DNA of 10,971 bases, taken from assembly GCA_021162285.1 (NCBI GenBank), contig JAGGYZ010000258.1:1-10971 (forward strand), read 5' to 3'. The position numbers and the translations under genes are program-made. A model generated the notes under the pieces. It was not told the DNA's origin. It did no database searches and was given only the letters and a program-made list of their open reading frames with translations. Every line of letters begins with the position of its first letter. Position 1 is the first letter of the stretch. Source of the DNA: Candidatus Fermentibacteraceae bacterium (GTDB lineage: Bacteria; Fermentibacterota; Fermentibacteria; Fermentibacterales; JCC-6). Shown here in pieces: positions 1 to 7,657 of the stretch.

Positions 1-644
1 ACATTGTGACCACCGGCTGCAGCGATCTCCAGTGCCCGCTTGGCCTGCTGCTGCCCCCGCACCTCTGAAAAATCTGCAATTACCGGTTGTGAACTACTGA
101 GTACATCTGTTTCGCCGGATTCCTTGAGATTATTCAAACCCTGCAGAAAAAGAGACACCTGCTCGAGGTTGTCTGCGGGGTACACCGGAACAGGAGAAGC
201 TATTGCCGCCTCGCCAGCGTTTGCTGCTGGAACAATAAAACCATCGATGCCCTGCCCGTTCAACCCTGCAGCCATTGGCAGTACCCCTTTTACAGGACGC
301 AGAGAACCATCGAGAGCAAGCTCGGCAAGGTAAGCGTATCTGGAAGCCCTTTCCCTTGAAACGAAGCCTGAAGCTGCCAGAAGCCCCACAGCGATGGGCA
401 GGTCAAATGCTGCCCCTTCCTTTTTCCGGCCTGCAGGAGCCAGGTTTACCGTAAGTTTTTTTGAAGGCAGGGAGAAGCCTGTGTTACCGATTGCCGCCTG
501 AACCCTTTCGCGGGATTCCTTTACAGCACTGTCTGGAAGACCGACGATGGTAAAAGTTGGAAGACCTCTGGTAAGGTCGACCTCTACATCAACCTGAAAA
601 GCACTTATGCCAACAAGACCAACACTGCGAGTGAATGCAAGCAT
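1..644 (-). CDS. comM: ComM/YifB-family Mg-chelatase-like AAA+ ATPase, N-terminal part (cut by window edge)
   Basis: The first 214 codons of a minus-strand gene that runs off the left edge. The product begins MLAFTRSVGLVGISAFQVDV and contains GLPTFTIVGLPDSAVKESRE, LTVNLAPAGRKKEGAAFDLP and ELALDGSLRPVKGVLPMA. These are hallmarks of the N-terminal ChlI-like domain (Lon-like fold) of ComM/YifB proteins. The visible part stops at EIAAAGGHNV, just before the expected Walker A loop of the AAA+ domain, so the ATPase and C-terminal domains lie outside. In this family ComM is a hexameric helicase that promotes branch migration during integration of transformed DNA. The ATG at 642-644 is the family's usual start. 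The gene follows the cyclophilin terminator by only 38 bases, and a run of nine G sits one base upstream of the start codon. Family assignment is secure. A role in competence is from family knowledge only, since many non-competent bacteria carry it. Confidence 0.93.
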   Translation of the reverse strand, partial: MLAFTRSVGLVGISAFQVDVEVDLTRGLPTFTIVGLPDSAVKESRERVQAAIGNTGFSLPSKKLTVNLAPAGRKKEGAAFDLPIAVGLLAASGFVSRERASRYAYLAELALDGSLRPVKGVLPMAAGLNGQGIDGFIVPAANAGEAAIASPVPVYPADNLEQVSLFLQGLNNLKESGETDVLSSSQPVIADFSEVRGQQQAKRALEIAAAGGHN

Positions 645-645
645 A

Positions 646-654
646 CCCCCCCCC
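646..654 (-). repeat. Homopolymeric G9 tract directly upstream of comM start
   Basis: Nine consecutive C on the plus strand (G9 on the sense strand of comM), separated from the ATG by one T. The upstream sense sequence, GGAAGAC, is only a moderate Shine-Dalgarno match, so the G tract itself may pair with the anti-SD sequence. A change in tract length would alter the spacing between GGAAG and the start codon. That it has any regulatory effect is inference. Confidence 0.6.
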
Positions 655-682
655 GTCTTCCAGGAGTAACCTGCAATTCCCT

Positions 683-720
683 GCAAAAAACAACAGGGAA
701 GGGTTGTACACCCTCCCCTG
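683..720 (-). terminator. Rho-independent terminator after the cyclophilin gene
   Basis: On the minus strand an inverted repeat (694-704 with 710-720, ten pairs plus one A/C mismatch, loop of five bases) is followed by a T-rich run, TTGTTTTTTGC, at 683-693. It begins 18 bases after the cyclophilin stop codon. This is the normal structure of an intrinsic terminator and marks the end of the leuS-cyclophilin transcription unit. The comM start codon lies 38 bases further on, leaving little room for a separate comM promoter downstream of it. Confidence 0.85.
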
Positions 721-737
721 CCGGATACTGTCTGAAA

Positions 738-1217
738 CTACTCTTCCACCGTAACCTTAAGCATGACATCACCCTGGACAATTCTGTCCACCACATCCTG
801 ACCGGAAGTAACCTTTCCAAACACAGTGTGCTTCCCGTTCAGATGAGGCTGGGGGCTGTGTGTGATAAAGAACTGGCTTCCGTTTGTACCCGGACCTGCG
901 TTGGCCATGGAAAGTGAGCCTGTTTCGTGTGTAAGGGGGTTGCCGGAAAACTCATCTTTGAAATTGTAACCGGGGCCGCCCATACCGGTTCCTGTGGGGT
1001 CTCCGCCCTGTACCATGAAATTGCTGATCACACGGTGAAAGGTAACTCCGTCGTAAAAACCGTCTTTCGCAAGAGTAACAAAGTTATTCACCGTTACAGG
1101 CGCGAATTCAGGGAACAGATCAATGCTGATCGTTCCCCTGTCCGTTTCAATACTAACTTTGTAAACTCTGTCTGTCTCGATGTTCATTGCCGGTTGGGCA
1201 TCGTACTGCTTAGCCAT
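738..1217 (-). CDS. Cyclophilin-type peptidyl-prolyl cis-trans isomerase
   Basis: A 159-residue single-domain cyclophilin that catalyses cis-trans isomerisation of X-Pro bonds in folding proteins. The core motifs are present: FHRVISNFMVQGGDPTGTG (residues 60-78), with the catalytic Arg at 62, Phe 67 and Gln 70; SMANAGPGTNGSQFFIT (103-119); and LNGKHTVFGKV (126-136). The position equivalent to cyclophilin A Trp121 is His 125, as often seen in bacterial forms with weak cyclosporin binding. There is no signal peptide; the first ~18 residues are a short polar extension, so a cytoplasmic location is likely (PpiB-like). The start at 1217 is supported by GGAG, which overlaps the leuS TAG stop, with only seven bases between the two genes. 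The pair is therefore very probably cotranscribed and translationally coupled. A terminator follows at 683-720. Confidence 0.93.
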   Translation of the reverse strand: MAKQYDAQPAMNIETDRVYKVSIETDRGTISIDLFPEFAPVTVNNFVTLAKDGFYDGVTFHRVISNFMVQGGDPTGTGMGGPGYNFKDEFSGNPLTHETGSLSMANAGPGTNGSQFFITHSPQPHLNGKHTVFGKVTSGQDVVDRIVQGDVMLKVTVEE

Positions 1218-1224
1218 GATTCTC

Positions 1225-3681
1225 CTATCCTATGATGTTAACCAGTCTGCCGGGAACAACTATTACTCTCCGGGGAACTGCTCCGTTCAGGTATTCCTTT
1301 ATTTTGTCTCTGCCCAGTGCAATCTCTTCGATCTGCTGTTTTGAAGCGCCGGCAGGAACAGATATTCGGTCCCTTATCTTTCCTTTTATCTGAACCACTA
1401 TCTCAACTGAATTTTTCACCAGGTCCTGGCTGCTCCACTGTGGCCACGGCTCTGTGTGTACTGTTTCTCCAGGGAACCCAAGTACATGCCACAGTTCTTC
1501 CGATACAAAAGGTGCTACAGGAGCAAGTACAGCAAGAAAGTCTTTCTGAACCTTCCTCCATGTGCCTTTTGCAGAGGATGCCTTCCCTCTGTTTACAGAC
1601 AGAAAGTTGAGGAATTCCATCATTGCCGCAACACCGGTATTGAACTGAAAACCGTCTATGTCTTCTGTTACTTTCTTTACCGTTCGAGCCAGCTCGTATC
1701 GAAGCTCCCTGTCGAAAGCCTCGTCGATTTCCGCGTCTTCTGGCTCTGCGGTTTCAAGGAACAGATTCCACACACGCTTCACGAATCTGTATGTACCGGC
1801 AAGACCTTCCTCGCTCCATTCAATCTCTGCTTCAAACGGTCCCATAAATACGATGTAAAGCCTCAGAGCATCTGCACCGTACTTCACTACCATATCGTCT
1901 GGTGTGATGACATTACCTTTGCTCTTGGACATTTTCTGATGGTCATAGCTTATAAGCATTCCCTGATTCTTCAGGCTGGTGAAAGGTTCTGTGAAGTCAA
2001 GCATACCTGCGTCATACATTACCTTTGTCCAGAATCTGGCGTAGATCAGGTGCATTACAGCATGCTCTGCCCCACCAACGTAAAGATCAACGGGAAGCCA
2101 CTTTTTTACCTCTTCAGGATCGAAGGGAGCTTCACTGAAATGCGGAGAAACAAACCGGAGGAAATACCAGCTGGAACACGCGAAGCCCGCCATTGTACTT
2201 GTTTCACGCTTTGCCGGTGCCCCGCATCTGGGACAGCTGGTGTTTACCCACGCTTCCTGTGCCGCCAGCGGAGATCGTCCGGAATCATCAGGCTCGTACG
2301 ACTCCACATCTGGAAGAACCACTGGAAGATTTCTGTCCGGCACTGCGCCGCACTTATCACAATGTACTATGGGAATAGGTGCACCCCAGTACCTCTGACG
2401 GCTTACCAGCCAGTCTCTTATTCTGTACCGGGTCTCTGCTTTACCAAACCCGTTCTGCACGGCGTAGTCGGCCATAACCTTCCGGGAATCCACAGAGCTG
2501 AGGCCTGTGAACTGTCCGCTGTTGATCAGCTCTCCGTCGGCAACCGTTGCGGCATCCTCCACGCCCTGGGCGACTCCTCCTGGTGCCACAACTTCAACAA
2601 CGGAAAGACCGTATTTTTTAGCGAAAGCATGGTCGCGCTCATCGTGGGCGGGAACTGCCATAATTGCCGCAGTCCCATAACCTGAAAGCACGTAATCAGC
2701 GGTCCACACAGGAATTTTTTCTCCATTGAATGGATTCACCGCCCATGCTCCTGTGAAAATCCCGGTTTTTTCTTTTTCACTGGCCACAAGACGCTGAAGA
2801 TCTGTTTTTGAACTGGAAGTTTTTATGTAGCGTTCCACATCATCTCTGTACTGGTCGGTTACGATGTTCAGCAGCTCAGGATGCTCCGGTGCCAGGACAC
2901 AGAATGTGGCACCAAAAATCGTATCAATTCTTGTGGTATAAACAGGAAGATCGATAGTTCCATTTTTTTCAGTGTCTACAGAAAACACCACCTCAGCACC
3001 GTGTGAGCGGCCAATCCAGTTTCTCTGCATGGCCTTGATGTTCTCCGGCCAGTCAAGATCGTCCAGCTCATCCAGAAGCCTGTCTGCATAATCAGTGATT
3101 TTGAAGTACCACTGAGGCAGCTTCTTCTTCACCACTTCTCCGTTGCAGCGCCAGCATACTCCTCCTGCAGATTCCTCGTTGGACAGCACTATTTTGCAGC
3201 TGGGACAATACATCTGGTAATTATCTGACTGGTATGCAAGCCCTCTGTCAAAAAGAAGAAGAAAAAAGTACTGAGTCCATCTGTAGTAGTCCGGATGACT
3301 TGAGTTTATTTCCCTGCTCCAGTCGTAACCGGCCTCAAACAGTTTCATCTGTCTCTTGTAGTTTTCAGTGTTGATTCTTGTTACTTCCGCCGGATGCATT
3401 CCTGTTTTTATGGCATACTCTTCAGCCGGCTGCCCAAAAGCGTCCCATCCCATGGGATGCAGAACATTGTGTCCATCCATTTTTTTCTTACGGCAGATGA
3501 CATCTGTGGGAATGTAGTTTCTGCAGTGTCCCACAGAGAGTCCGGCCCCGGAGGGATACGGAAAGTAGTCAAGACAGTAAAAATTGCTCTTCTCCGGGTC
3601 ATCTCCAGTTTTGTATAAGTTCAGTTCCTCCCAGAAGGGAGACCACTTTTTTTCCAGTTCCTTGAAATTGTATGTGCTCAC
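1225..3681 (-). CDS. leuS: Leucyl-tRNA synthetase
   Basis: An 818-residue class Ia aminoacyl-tRNA synthetase that charges tRNA-Leu. Visible features in order: the HIGH-type signature SVGH (49-52) after YFPYPSGAGL; a Cys4 zinc ribbon CPSC...CWRC (159-179); the CP1 editing domain with TTRIDT (249-254) and AVPAHDERDHAF (342-353), including the conserved Asp; a second Cys cluster, HCDKC...CPRC (440-486); KMSKS (583-587); then an anticodon-binding region and a C-terminal domain ending RVIVVPGRLVNIIG. The length is normal (E. coli 860). The longest open frame reaches a TTG at 3723, but I place the start at GTG 3681: it has a strong GGAGG seven bases upstream, and VSTYNFKELEKKW matches the usual LeuRS N-terminus. 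It lies 51 bases after the PAS gene and seven bases before the cyclophilin gene. The large open frame antisense to it is a shadow. Confidence 0.97.
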   Translation of the reverse strand: MSTYNFKELEKKWSPFWEELNLYKTGDDPEKSNFYCLDYFPYPSGAGLSVGHCRNYIPTDVICRKKKMDGHNVLHPMGWDAFGQPAEEYAIKTGMHPAEVTRINTENYKRQMKLFEAGYDWSREINSSHPDYYRWTQYFFLLLFDRGLAYQSDNYQMYCPSCKIVLSNEESAGGVCWRCNGEVVKKKLPQWYFKITDYADRLLDELDDLDWPENIKAMQRNWIGRSHGAEVVFSVDTEKNGTIDLPVYTTRIDTIFGATFCVLAPEHPELLNIVTDQYRDDVERYIKTSSSKTDLQRLVASEKEKTGIFTGAWAVNPFNGEKIPVWTADYVLSGYGTAAIMAVPAHDERDHAFAKKYGLSVVEVVAPGGVAQGVEDAATVADGELINSGQFTGLSSVDSRKVMADYAVQNGFGKAETRYRIRDWLVSRQRYWGAPIPIVHCDKCGAVPDRNLPVVLPDVESYEPDDSGRSPLAAQEAWVNTSCPRCGAPAKRETSTMAGFACSSWYFLRFVSPHFSEAPFDPEEVKKWLPVDLYVGGAEHAVMHLIYARFWTKVMYDAGMLDFTEPFTSLKNQGMLISYDHQKMSKSKGNVITPDDMVVKYGADALRLYIVFMGPFEAEIEWSEEGLAGTYRFVKRVWNLFLETAEPEDAEIDEAFDRELRYELARTVKKVTEDIDGFQFNTGVAAMMEFLNFLSVNRGKASSAKGTWRKVQKDFLAVLAPVAPFVSEELWHVLGFPGETVHTEPWPQWSSQDLVKNSVEIVVQIKGKIRDRISVPAGASKQQIEEIALGRDKIKEYLNGAVPRRVIVVPGRLVNIIG

Positions 3682-3688
3682 TATCAAG

Positions 3689-3715
3689 CCTCCAGTAAAT
3701 GTTACGCGAAATATA
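3689..3715 (-). promoter_or_regulatory. leuS ribosome-binding site and weak promoter candidate
   Basis: GGAGG at 3689-3693 on the sense strand decides the GTG start at 3681. Further upstream is TATATT at 3710-3715, with CTGACA 15 bases before it, just after the PAS gene stop. This could be a sub-optimally spaced promoter giving leuS its own transcription. The RBS is clear. The promoter is weak, and read-through from the PAS gene is equally possible because no terminator is seen between them. Confidence 0.4.
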
Positions 3716-3732
3716 CAAAACAAGACCTGCTG

Positions 3733-6555
3733 TCAGCGGGTAGAATACATAGCAAAAACCAGAGTTCCGCCTTTTACCGAAGAGAGAGAACAGCCGGCAG
3801 CCTCAAGTATTCTAAAAATAATAGCGGCTTCTGTTTCCGAATTGAATCTGCCTGATTCCAGGCGATTTCTGATTTCGTCACTGGACAGCTTCCTGAATGA
3901 ATCGTTCAAACCCTGCAGTGTAAGAAAAATTTCCTGCCTGCCCGGGCCGTTCTCTGCTTTTGATACATTGAATGAAACAATATCGTCCAGCACTGCAAGC
4001 TGGCAGAGGAGTACGAAACACTTCAGAAGAACCTCAGTTTTAATAGCGACAGGAGGAATCTTGTCTTCAATGGACAGTGAAGGGGGTCTCAACCCTGTTT
4101 CCGCAAAAACACCGTGGAGCCGGCCAAGAAATCTGTCTGGATACTCTTCTGAAAAGACTCCCTGATTAACCTGTACTGTAAGTCCCAGAATGTGAGTAAC
4201 CCTGGATGCTGTTTCGGTGGAATACAGCATTGTTCTTGCAAATCCCGCCAGCGGATCATCACTGTTCATTACATGCAGAATAGAATTGTTCTGTTCGATG
4301 GCAACAGAAGAGAACTGTTCCAGATAGCCTGACAGACCAGTTGAATACTTTATTATTTCTTCTCTTATCCGTTTTGCGGTGTTTTCTGTACCCACAGCAT
4401 GGTGATGCTTTATGGAAAGCAGTTGGACAACTTTGCGAAGCGTTTCCCGGCTGATGTTGCTACTGGTAGCAATCTGATACTCTATCTCGTCAATTACCGC
4501 AGAAGAACGGGAATTCAGGCGGTCATGCTCCCGGTTCTCAGCTTCACTGGGAAATACCGCAACAGGTCTGCCGCCTGCGCTGAACTCCAGCATGCCGCCG
4601 CCGCCTACAGAAAAACACACATTTGCAAGTTTTTCCAGCCTATCTGCGTGGGTTTCAGCGGAGAAAAGCTGTGTCACTCTGTCAAGCAGAGTATTACCAC
4701 TCTGGTTATACCATTCTCTGCTTTCTGCTGGAATAACTTCACTATCCCAGGGAACACCAGCAACAAGAAAAGCCGGATCACCCTGGTAACCTGTAGATTC
4801 GTCAACTATGGAAACATTCCACCTGTATACTGCTGACTGTGTTCTGTCCTCCCTGGTTACCGCCCACACACATGAAATACCTCTGTTATTCTGGCTGCAG
4901 GCTGAAGCACGGGAATCAAGGGTAAAACCTGACCCGGCAGGATCTATCAGATTTTTGATATCATAGGTATCAACTTCGGCGGCCTTAATACCACAGACAG
5001 TCTCCATTACATGATTCCAGTGAACAATTTTACCATCCATTCTGATAATTGCAAGAGGAAGGGGTATTCCGTTCAGCAGCGTTCTGGCAAATCCTTCATT
5101 CAATTCCAGATGCTTTTCCGCAGCAGATCTGGCAGTTTTCTCCAAAACTAAATCTTTCTGTATTCTAACCAGAGACGAAACTGTTTCAAACAGTTCTGTG
5201 TCTGTAACAGAGATAACAGAATCTGCAAAAACAAGATACCCCTGATTGGAAACTCCGGTTCCCACTGGTAAAATTGTACACGAGCTGAAATGACCGGATA
5301 GCTTTCCCAGCTCTGTAGAGGTCACCTTATACTGCTTGTCTGTGTTCCAGACAAAAGCCGGAAATCCAAACTTCCCCAGCTCATCAGCAGGAAAACCCTT
5401 GGGCCAGCTGCCTGCACTGCCTGCCAGTCTTACAGTTTCAAACGTATCGTAGGAAAACAGCGCAACAGCACTGGAACGGGTTATCCGCAATATCTCTTCA
5501 CACAGACCCTCTGCAAAGTCAGTCTCTGACTTGAGTATTTTGCCGGATATCCGTGAAATACCGAGAAGGTTCTTTCTGAGATGGTCGACCTCATCCCGAT
5601 AACGGGTTATGTCCGTTTCATCTTCGAACAGACACACAAAATTCAAAGCCTGGTTCGTTTCGTTCCTGACAGCCCTCAGCGTCTGATGGAAGGTAACTTC
5701 TCTGCCGTCTCTGTTGGTAAAAGAAACAATTCCGGATTGCTCGGCACTTTCTTCTGCAAACAGGTGTTCAGAAGCATCGTGAACCCATCTGTAAGAATCT
5801 TCTGAAAGGATGTCGTGCAGCTGAAGGCCGATCAGTGATCCTCTGTTACCTGTTATCCTTGTAAAACCGGAATTGGATAGAAGCACTCTTAATCTGCTGT
5901 CCAGAAGAAGCAGCCCGGTTCCTGTAGACAGGAGATATGCCTGGTTGAGCCTGTTCAATGCGCGAAGCCGCTTGCTGGTTCTGAAGCTCTCGGTAGAATC
6001 CCGAAACAACCCTATAACCCCTGGTCCACCCCTGCTTAGAACCCCCTCAACCCTCTTTTCACTGGACGGTTTAAACTCAACCCGAACCTCGTGTCCCAGA
6101 TGAGCGGATGAAATAACACTGTCCCAGTCGTAAAGAACAGGACTGGGCAGTATCTCAGATGCGGTTCTTCCCTCAACATCCTTTTCCCCGGGACCGAAAA
6201 GAAGAGTCATCCGCATATTCCACTGAACAATAGTGCCGTCAGGGGCAAAACCAACAACGCCACCTGCCATGTCAGAAATCAGGTCGTAATCGACAGTCTG
6301 CTCGGCGATCAGCGTTACAGTGTTGCTGGTACCGGACTTCCCGGGAATAACAACCAGCCCCTGATCTCTGGCAATCTCTCCCCCTTCAATAAGTCCTCTG
6401 GCCACAGAGTTCGGCAGCAGACTGAACGGATCTGACGACTGTATGAGTTTGTCCGCGTTGACACCAAGAACGGCGAACAGATCCCCGTCAACTTTCACTT
6501 CTCCCGAAGATGGTTCAAACGCCAGTCTTGCCCAGGAGTTTGCTTCGGATGGCAT
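3733..6555 (-). CDS. Multi-PAS/GAF cytoplasmic sensor protein with degenerate histidine-kinase C-terminus
   Basis: A 940-residue protein with no signal peptide or membrane span. Domains judged by eye: a short N-terminal PAS-like segment (1-85); PAS at ~90-190 (GVVGFAPDGTIVQWN); PAS at ~205-315 (GLLLLDSRLRVLLSNSGF, then an EDETDITRYR ending); a helical linker; GAF-like at ~340-470; PAS at ~488-605 (PLAIIRMDGKIVHWN); a second possible GAF-like remnant at ~620-720; then ~745-938, which follows the order of a HisKA-HATPase pair. In the HisKA-like part, VAIEQNNSIL (751-760) aligns with the usual AHDFNN box, but the phosphoacceptor His position is Ile. In the ATPase-like part the end KGGTLVFAMYS is recognisable, but no N-box Asn and no DxGxG box are seen. 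It probably senses a ligand or redox state without autophosphorylation. It starts three bases after the preceding barrel gene with no clear Shine-Dalgarno, which suggests coupled translation. PAS assignments are firm; the kinase-derived end is inference. Confidence 0.85.
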   Translation of the reverse strand: MPSEANSWARLAFEPSSGEVKVDGDLFAVLGVNADKLIQSSDPFSLLPNSVARGLIEGGEIARDQGLVVIPGKSGTSNTVTLIAEQTVDYDLISDMAGGVVGFAPDGTIVQWNMRMTLLFGPGEKDVEGRTASEILPSPVLYDWDSVISSAHLGHEVRVEFKPSSEKRVEGVLSRGGPGVIGLFRDSTESFRTSKRLRALNRLNQAYLLSTGTGLLLLDSRLRVLLSNSGFTRITGNRGSLIGLQLHDILSEDSYRWVHDASEHLFAEESAEQSGIVSFTNRDGREVTFHQTLRAVRNETNQALNFVCLFEDETDITRYRDEVDHLRKNLLGISRISGKILKSETDFAEGLCEEILRITRSSAVALFSYDTFETVRLAGSAGSWPKGFPADELGKFGFPAFVWNTDKQYKVTSTELGKLSGHFSSCTILPVGTGVSNQGYLVFADSVISVTDTELFETVSSLVRIQKDLVLEKTARSAAEKHLELNEGFARTLLNGIPLPLAIIRMDGKIVHWNHVMETVCGIKAAEVDTYDIKNLIDPAGSGFTLDSRASACSQNNRGISCVWAVTREDRTQSAVYRWNVSIVDESTGYQGDPAFLVAGVPWDSEVIPAESREWYNQSGNTLLDRVTQLFSAETHADRLEKLANVCFSVGGGGMLEFSAGGRPVAVFPSEAENREHDRLNSRSSAVIDEIEYQIATSSNISRETLRKVVQLLSIKHHHAVGTENTAKRIREEIIKYSTGLSGYLEQFSSVAIEQNNSILHVMNSDDPLAGFARTMLYSTETASRVTHILGLTVQVNQGVFSEEYPDRFLGRLHGVFAETGLRPPSLSIEDKIPPVAIKTEVLLKCFVLLCQLAVLDDIVSFNVSKAENGPGRQEIFLTLQGLNDSFRKLSSDEIRNRLESGRFNSETEAAIIFRILEAAGCSLSSVKGGTLVFAMYSTR

Positions 6556-6558
6556 CTA

Positions 6559-7638
6559 CTATGGATTACCGAAGAAGCTGGAAACACCCAGGCTGATCAT
6601 TGTAAAAGAATCATCAACCCTGTCGGACTGCTCACTGGGGAATGCTGTGTTCTTGCGTGACCTGAATCTGTTCAACAACCCTGCACCTATATCAACCCGC
6701 CCGAGACGGAGACCAAAACCAATCCCGAAGCCAAGACCGGCTCTGCTGGCCACACGGTTGTCATCAAAACTAACTGAAATCTGGGCATTCATTAGATCGT
6801 TAAAGGGCATCTTAACAAACAGGTCGCCTGTGAATCTGTTGTGATCCAGAGGCGAAGCCACCTGAGCTTCAAATCCAACAGTCGCATTCTTCAGATGAGG
6901 AGCCAGAGCACTTGCTCCGAACGCAACAATATCATCCATGTAGTCGGTTTCAGAAGAATACGAAACACCTGAATCAAACATTTCGCCGTTGATGGCAACA
7001 CCGGCGTGCCATGCAAACTCCTGATCGTCAACTGACCAGGCTGATGACGAGTCCGGGATGAGAAACTGATGGCTGTTGAAACTGTAGCTATAATCTGCAT
7101 GAACACTTCTCATTCCAGCAGAAAAACCTGCGGACATTTTGTCTGTGATCATTGCAGACACACTTCCCAGCGTCTCCCACTGTGCCCCGTCTGCATATAG
7201 CACTGCCACGCCTGTTTCGGGATCATCTGGATCGTCGTAAACAGTGTGTGAACCTTCGTAGCCGAACTCCCCTACTTTCGCAATACCTGCTCCGATCACA
7301 AACATACCTGCAGGGTAAACAATAACCGCAGTACCGTTGTCGTATGTGAGATACGTCCTTGTCATTTTTTCAACATCAGACTGAATAACCTGTTCTGACC
7401 ACTGTATGGAAGAACCGGCAAGCTGAACACCGAAGGGAAGAACAGCAGTCTGAGCAGGATTAAAAAATATACCTGCCGGCTCCTGAACTCCCAGAGCACG
7501 AACAGACCCCAGAGCTGTTGTTGAAGGAGACAGCCCCTGAATCATGGTTCCTCGTGTTACGGAATCGTAGTACCCGAACGAAAATGCGCTGGTGGCAAAC
7601 GCAGTGACCAGCAATGTGTAAACTGCCAAGCTTCTCAT
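6559..7638 (-). CDS. Outer-membrane beta-barrel protein, PorV/FadL-like (paralog 2)
   Basis: A 359-residue exported protein. An N-terminal signal peptide (MRSLAVYTLLVTAFATSAFS) is followed by a Gly/aromatic-rich sequence with alternating hydrophobic residues, typical of a transmembrane beta-barrel. FFNPA at 58-62 within an early Gly-rich region is the signature of OmpP1/FadL/PorV-type barrels. The C-terminus SLGVSSFFGNP ends in a beta strand. IPDSSSAW (194-201) and EFAWHAGV (207-214) match the neighbouring protein at the same positions, so the two are paralogs from a tandem duplication. AGGAGA six bases before ATG 7638 supports the start. The stop of the upstream barrel gene is 19 bases away and the PAS gene starts three bases after this one, so all three are probably one operon. 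The substrate is unknown; transport of hydrophobic compounds or a T9SS-like accessory role are both possible. Confidence 0.8.
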   Translation of the reverse strand: MRSLAVYTLLVTAFATSAFSFGYYDSVTRGTMIQGLSPSTTALGSVRALGVQEPAGIFFNPAQTAVLPFGVQLAGSSIQWSEQVIQSDVEKMTRTYLTYDNGTAVIVYPAGMFVIGAGIAKVGEFGYEGSHTVYDDPDDPETGVAVLYADGAQWETLGSVSAMITDKMSAGFSAGMRSVHADYSYSFNSHQFLIPDSSSAWSVDDQEFAWHAGVAINGEMFDSGVSYSSETDYMDDIVAFGASALAPHLKNATVGFEAQVASPLDHNRFTGDLFVKMPFNDLMNAQISVSFDDNRVASRAGLGFGIGFGLRLGRVDIGAGLLNRFRSRKNTAFPSEQSDRVDDSFTMISLGVSSFFGNP

Positions 7639-7657
7639 TGTTTCTCCTGTAGTAATT

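Noticed and set aside
1456..2685. 409-residue plus-strand open frame
   Set aside because: Entirely antisense to the conserved core of leuS; Cys/His-rich and low-complexity composition is typical of a reverse-strand shadow.
3682..3723. Longer leuS start at TTG 3723
   Set aside because: The extra 14 residues would cover the GGAGG site and a possible -10 box, and are not typical of LeuRS; GTG 3681 has ideal RBS spacing.
4399..4836. 145-residue plus-strand frame within the PAS gene
   Set aside because: It lies antisense to a continuous, domain-bearing 940-codon gene and shows no recognisable motif.
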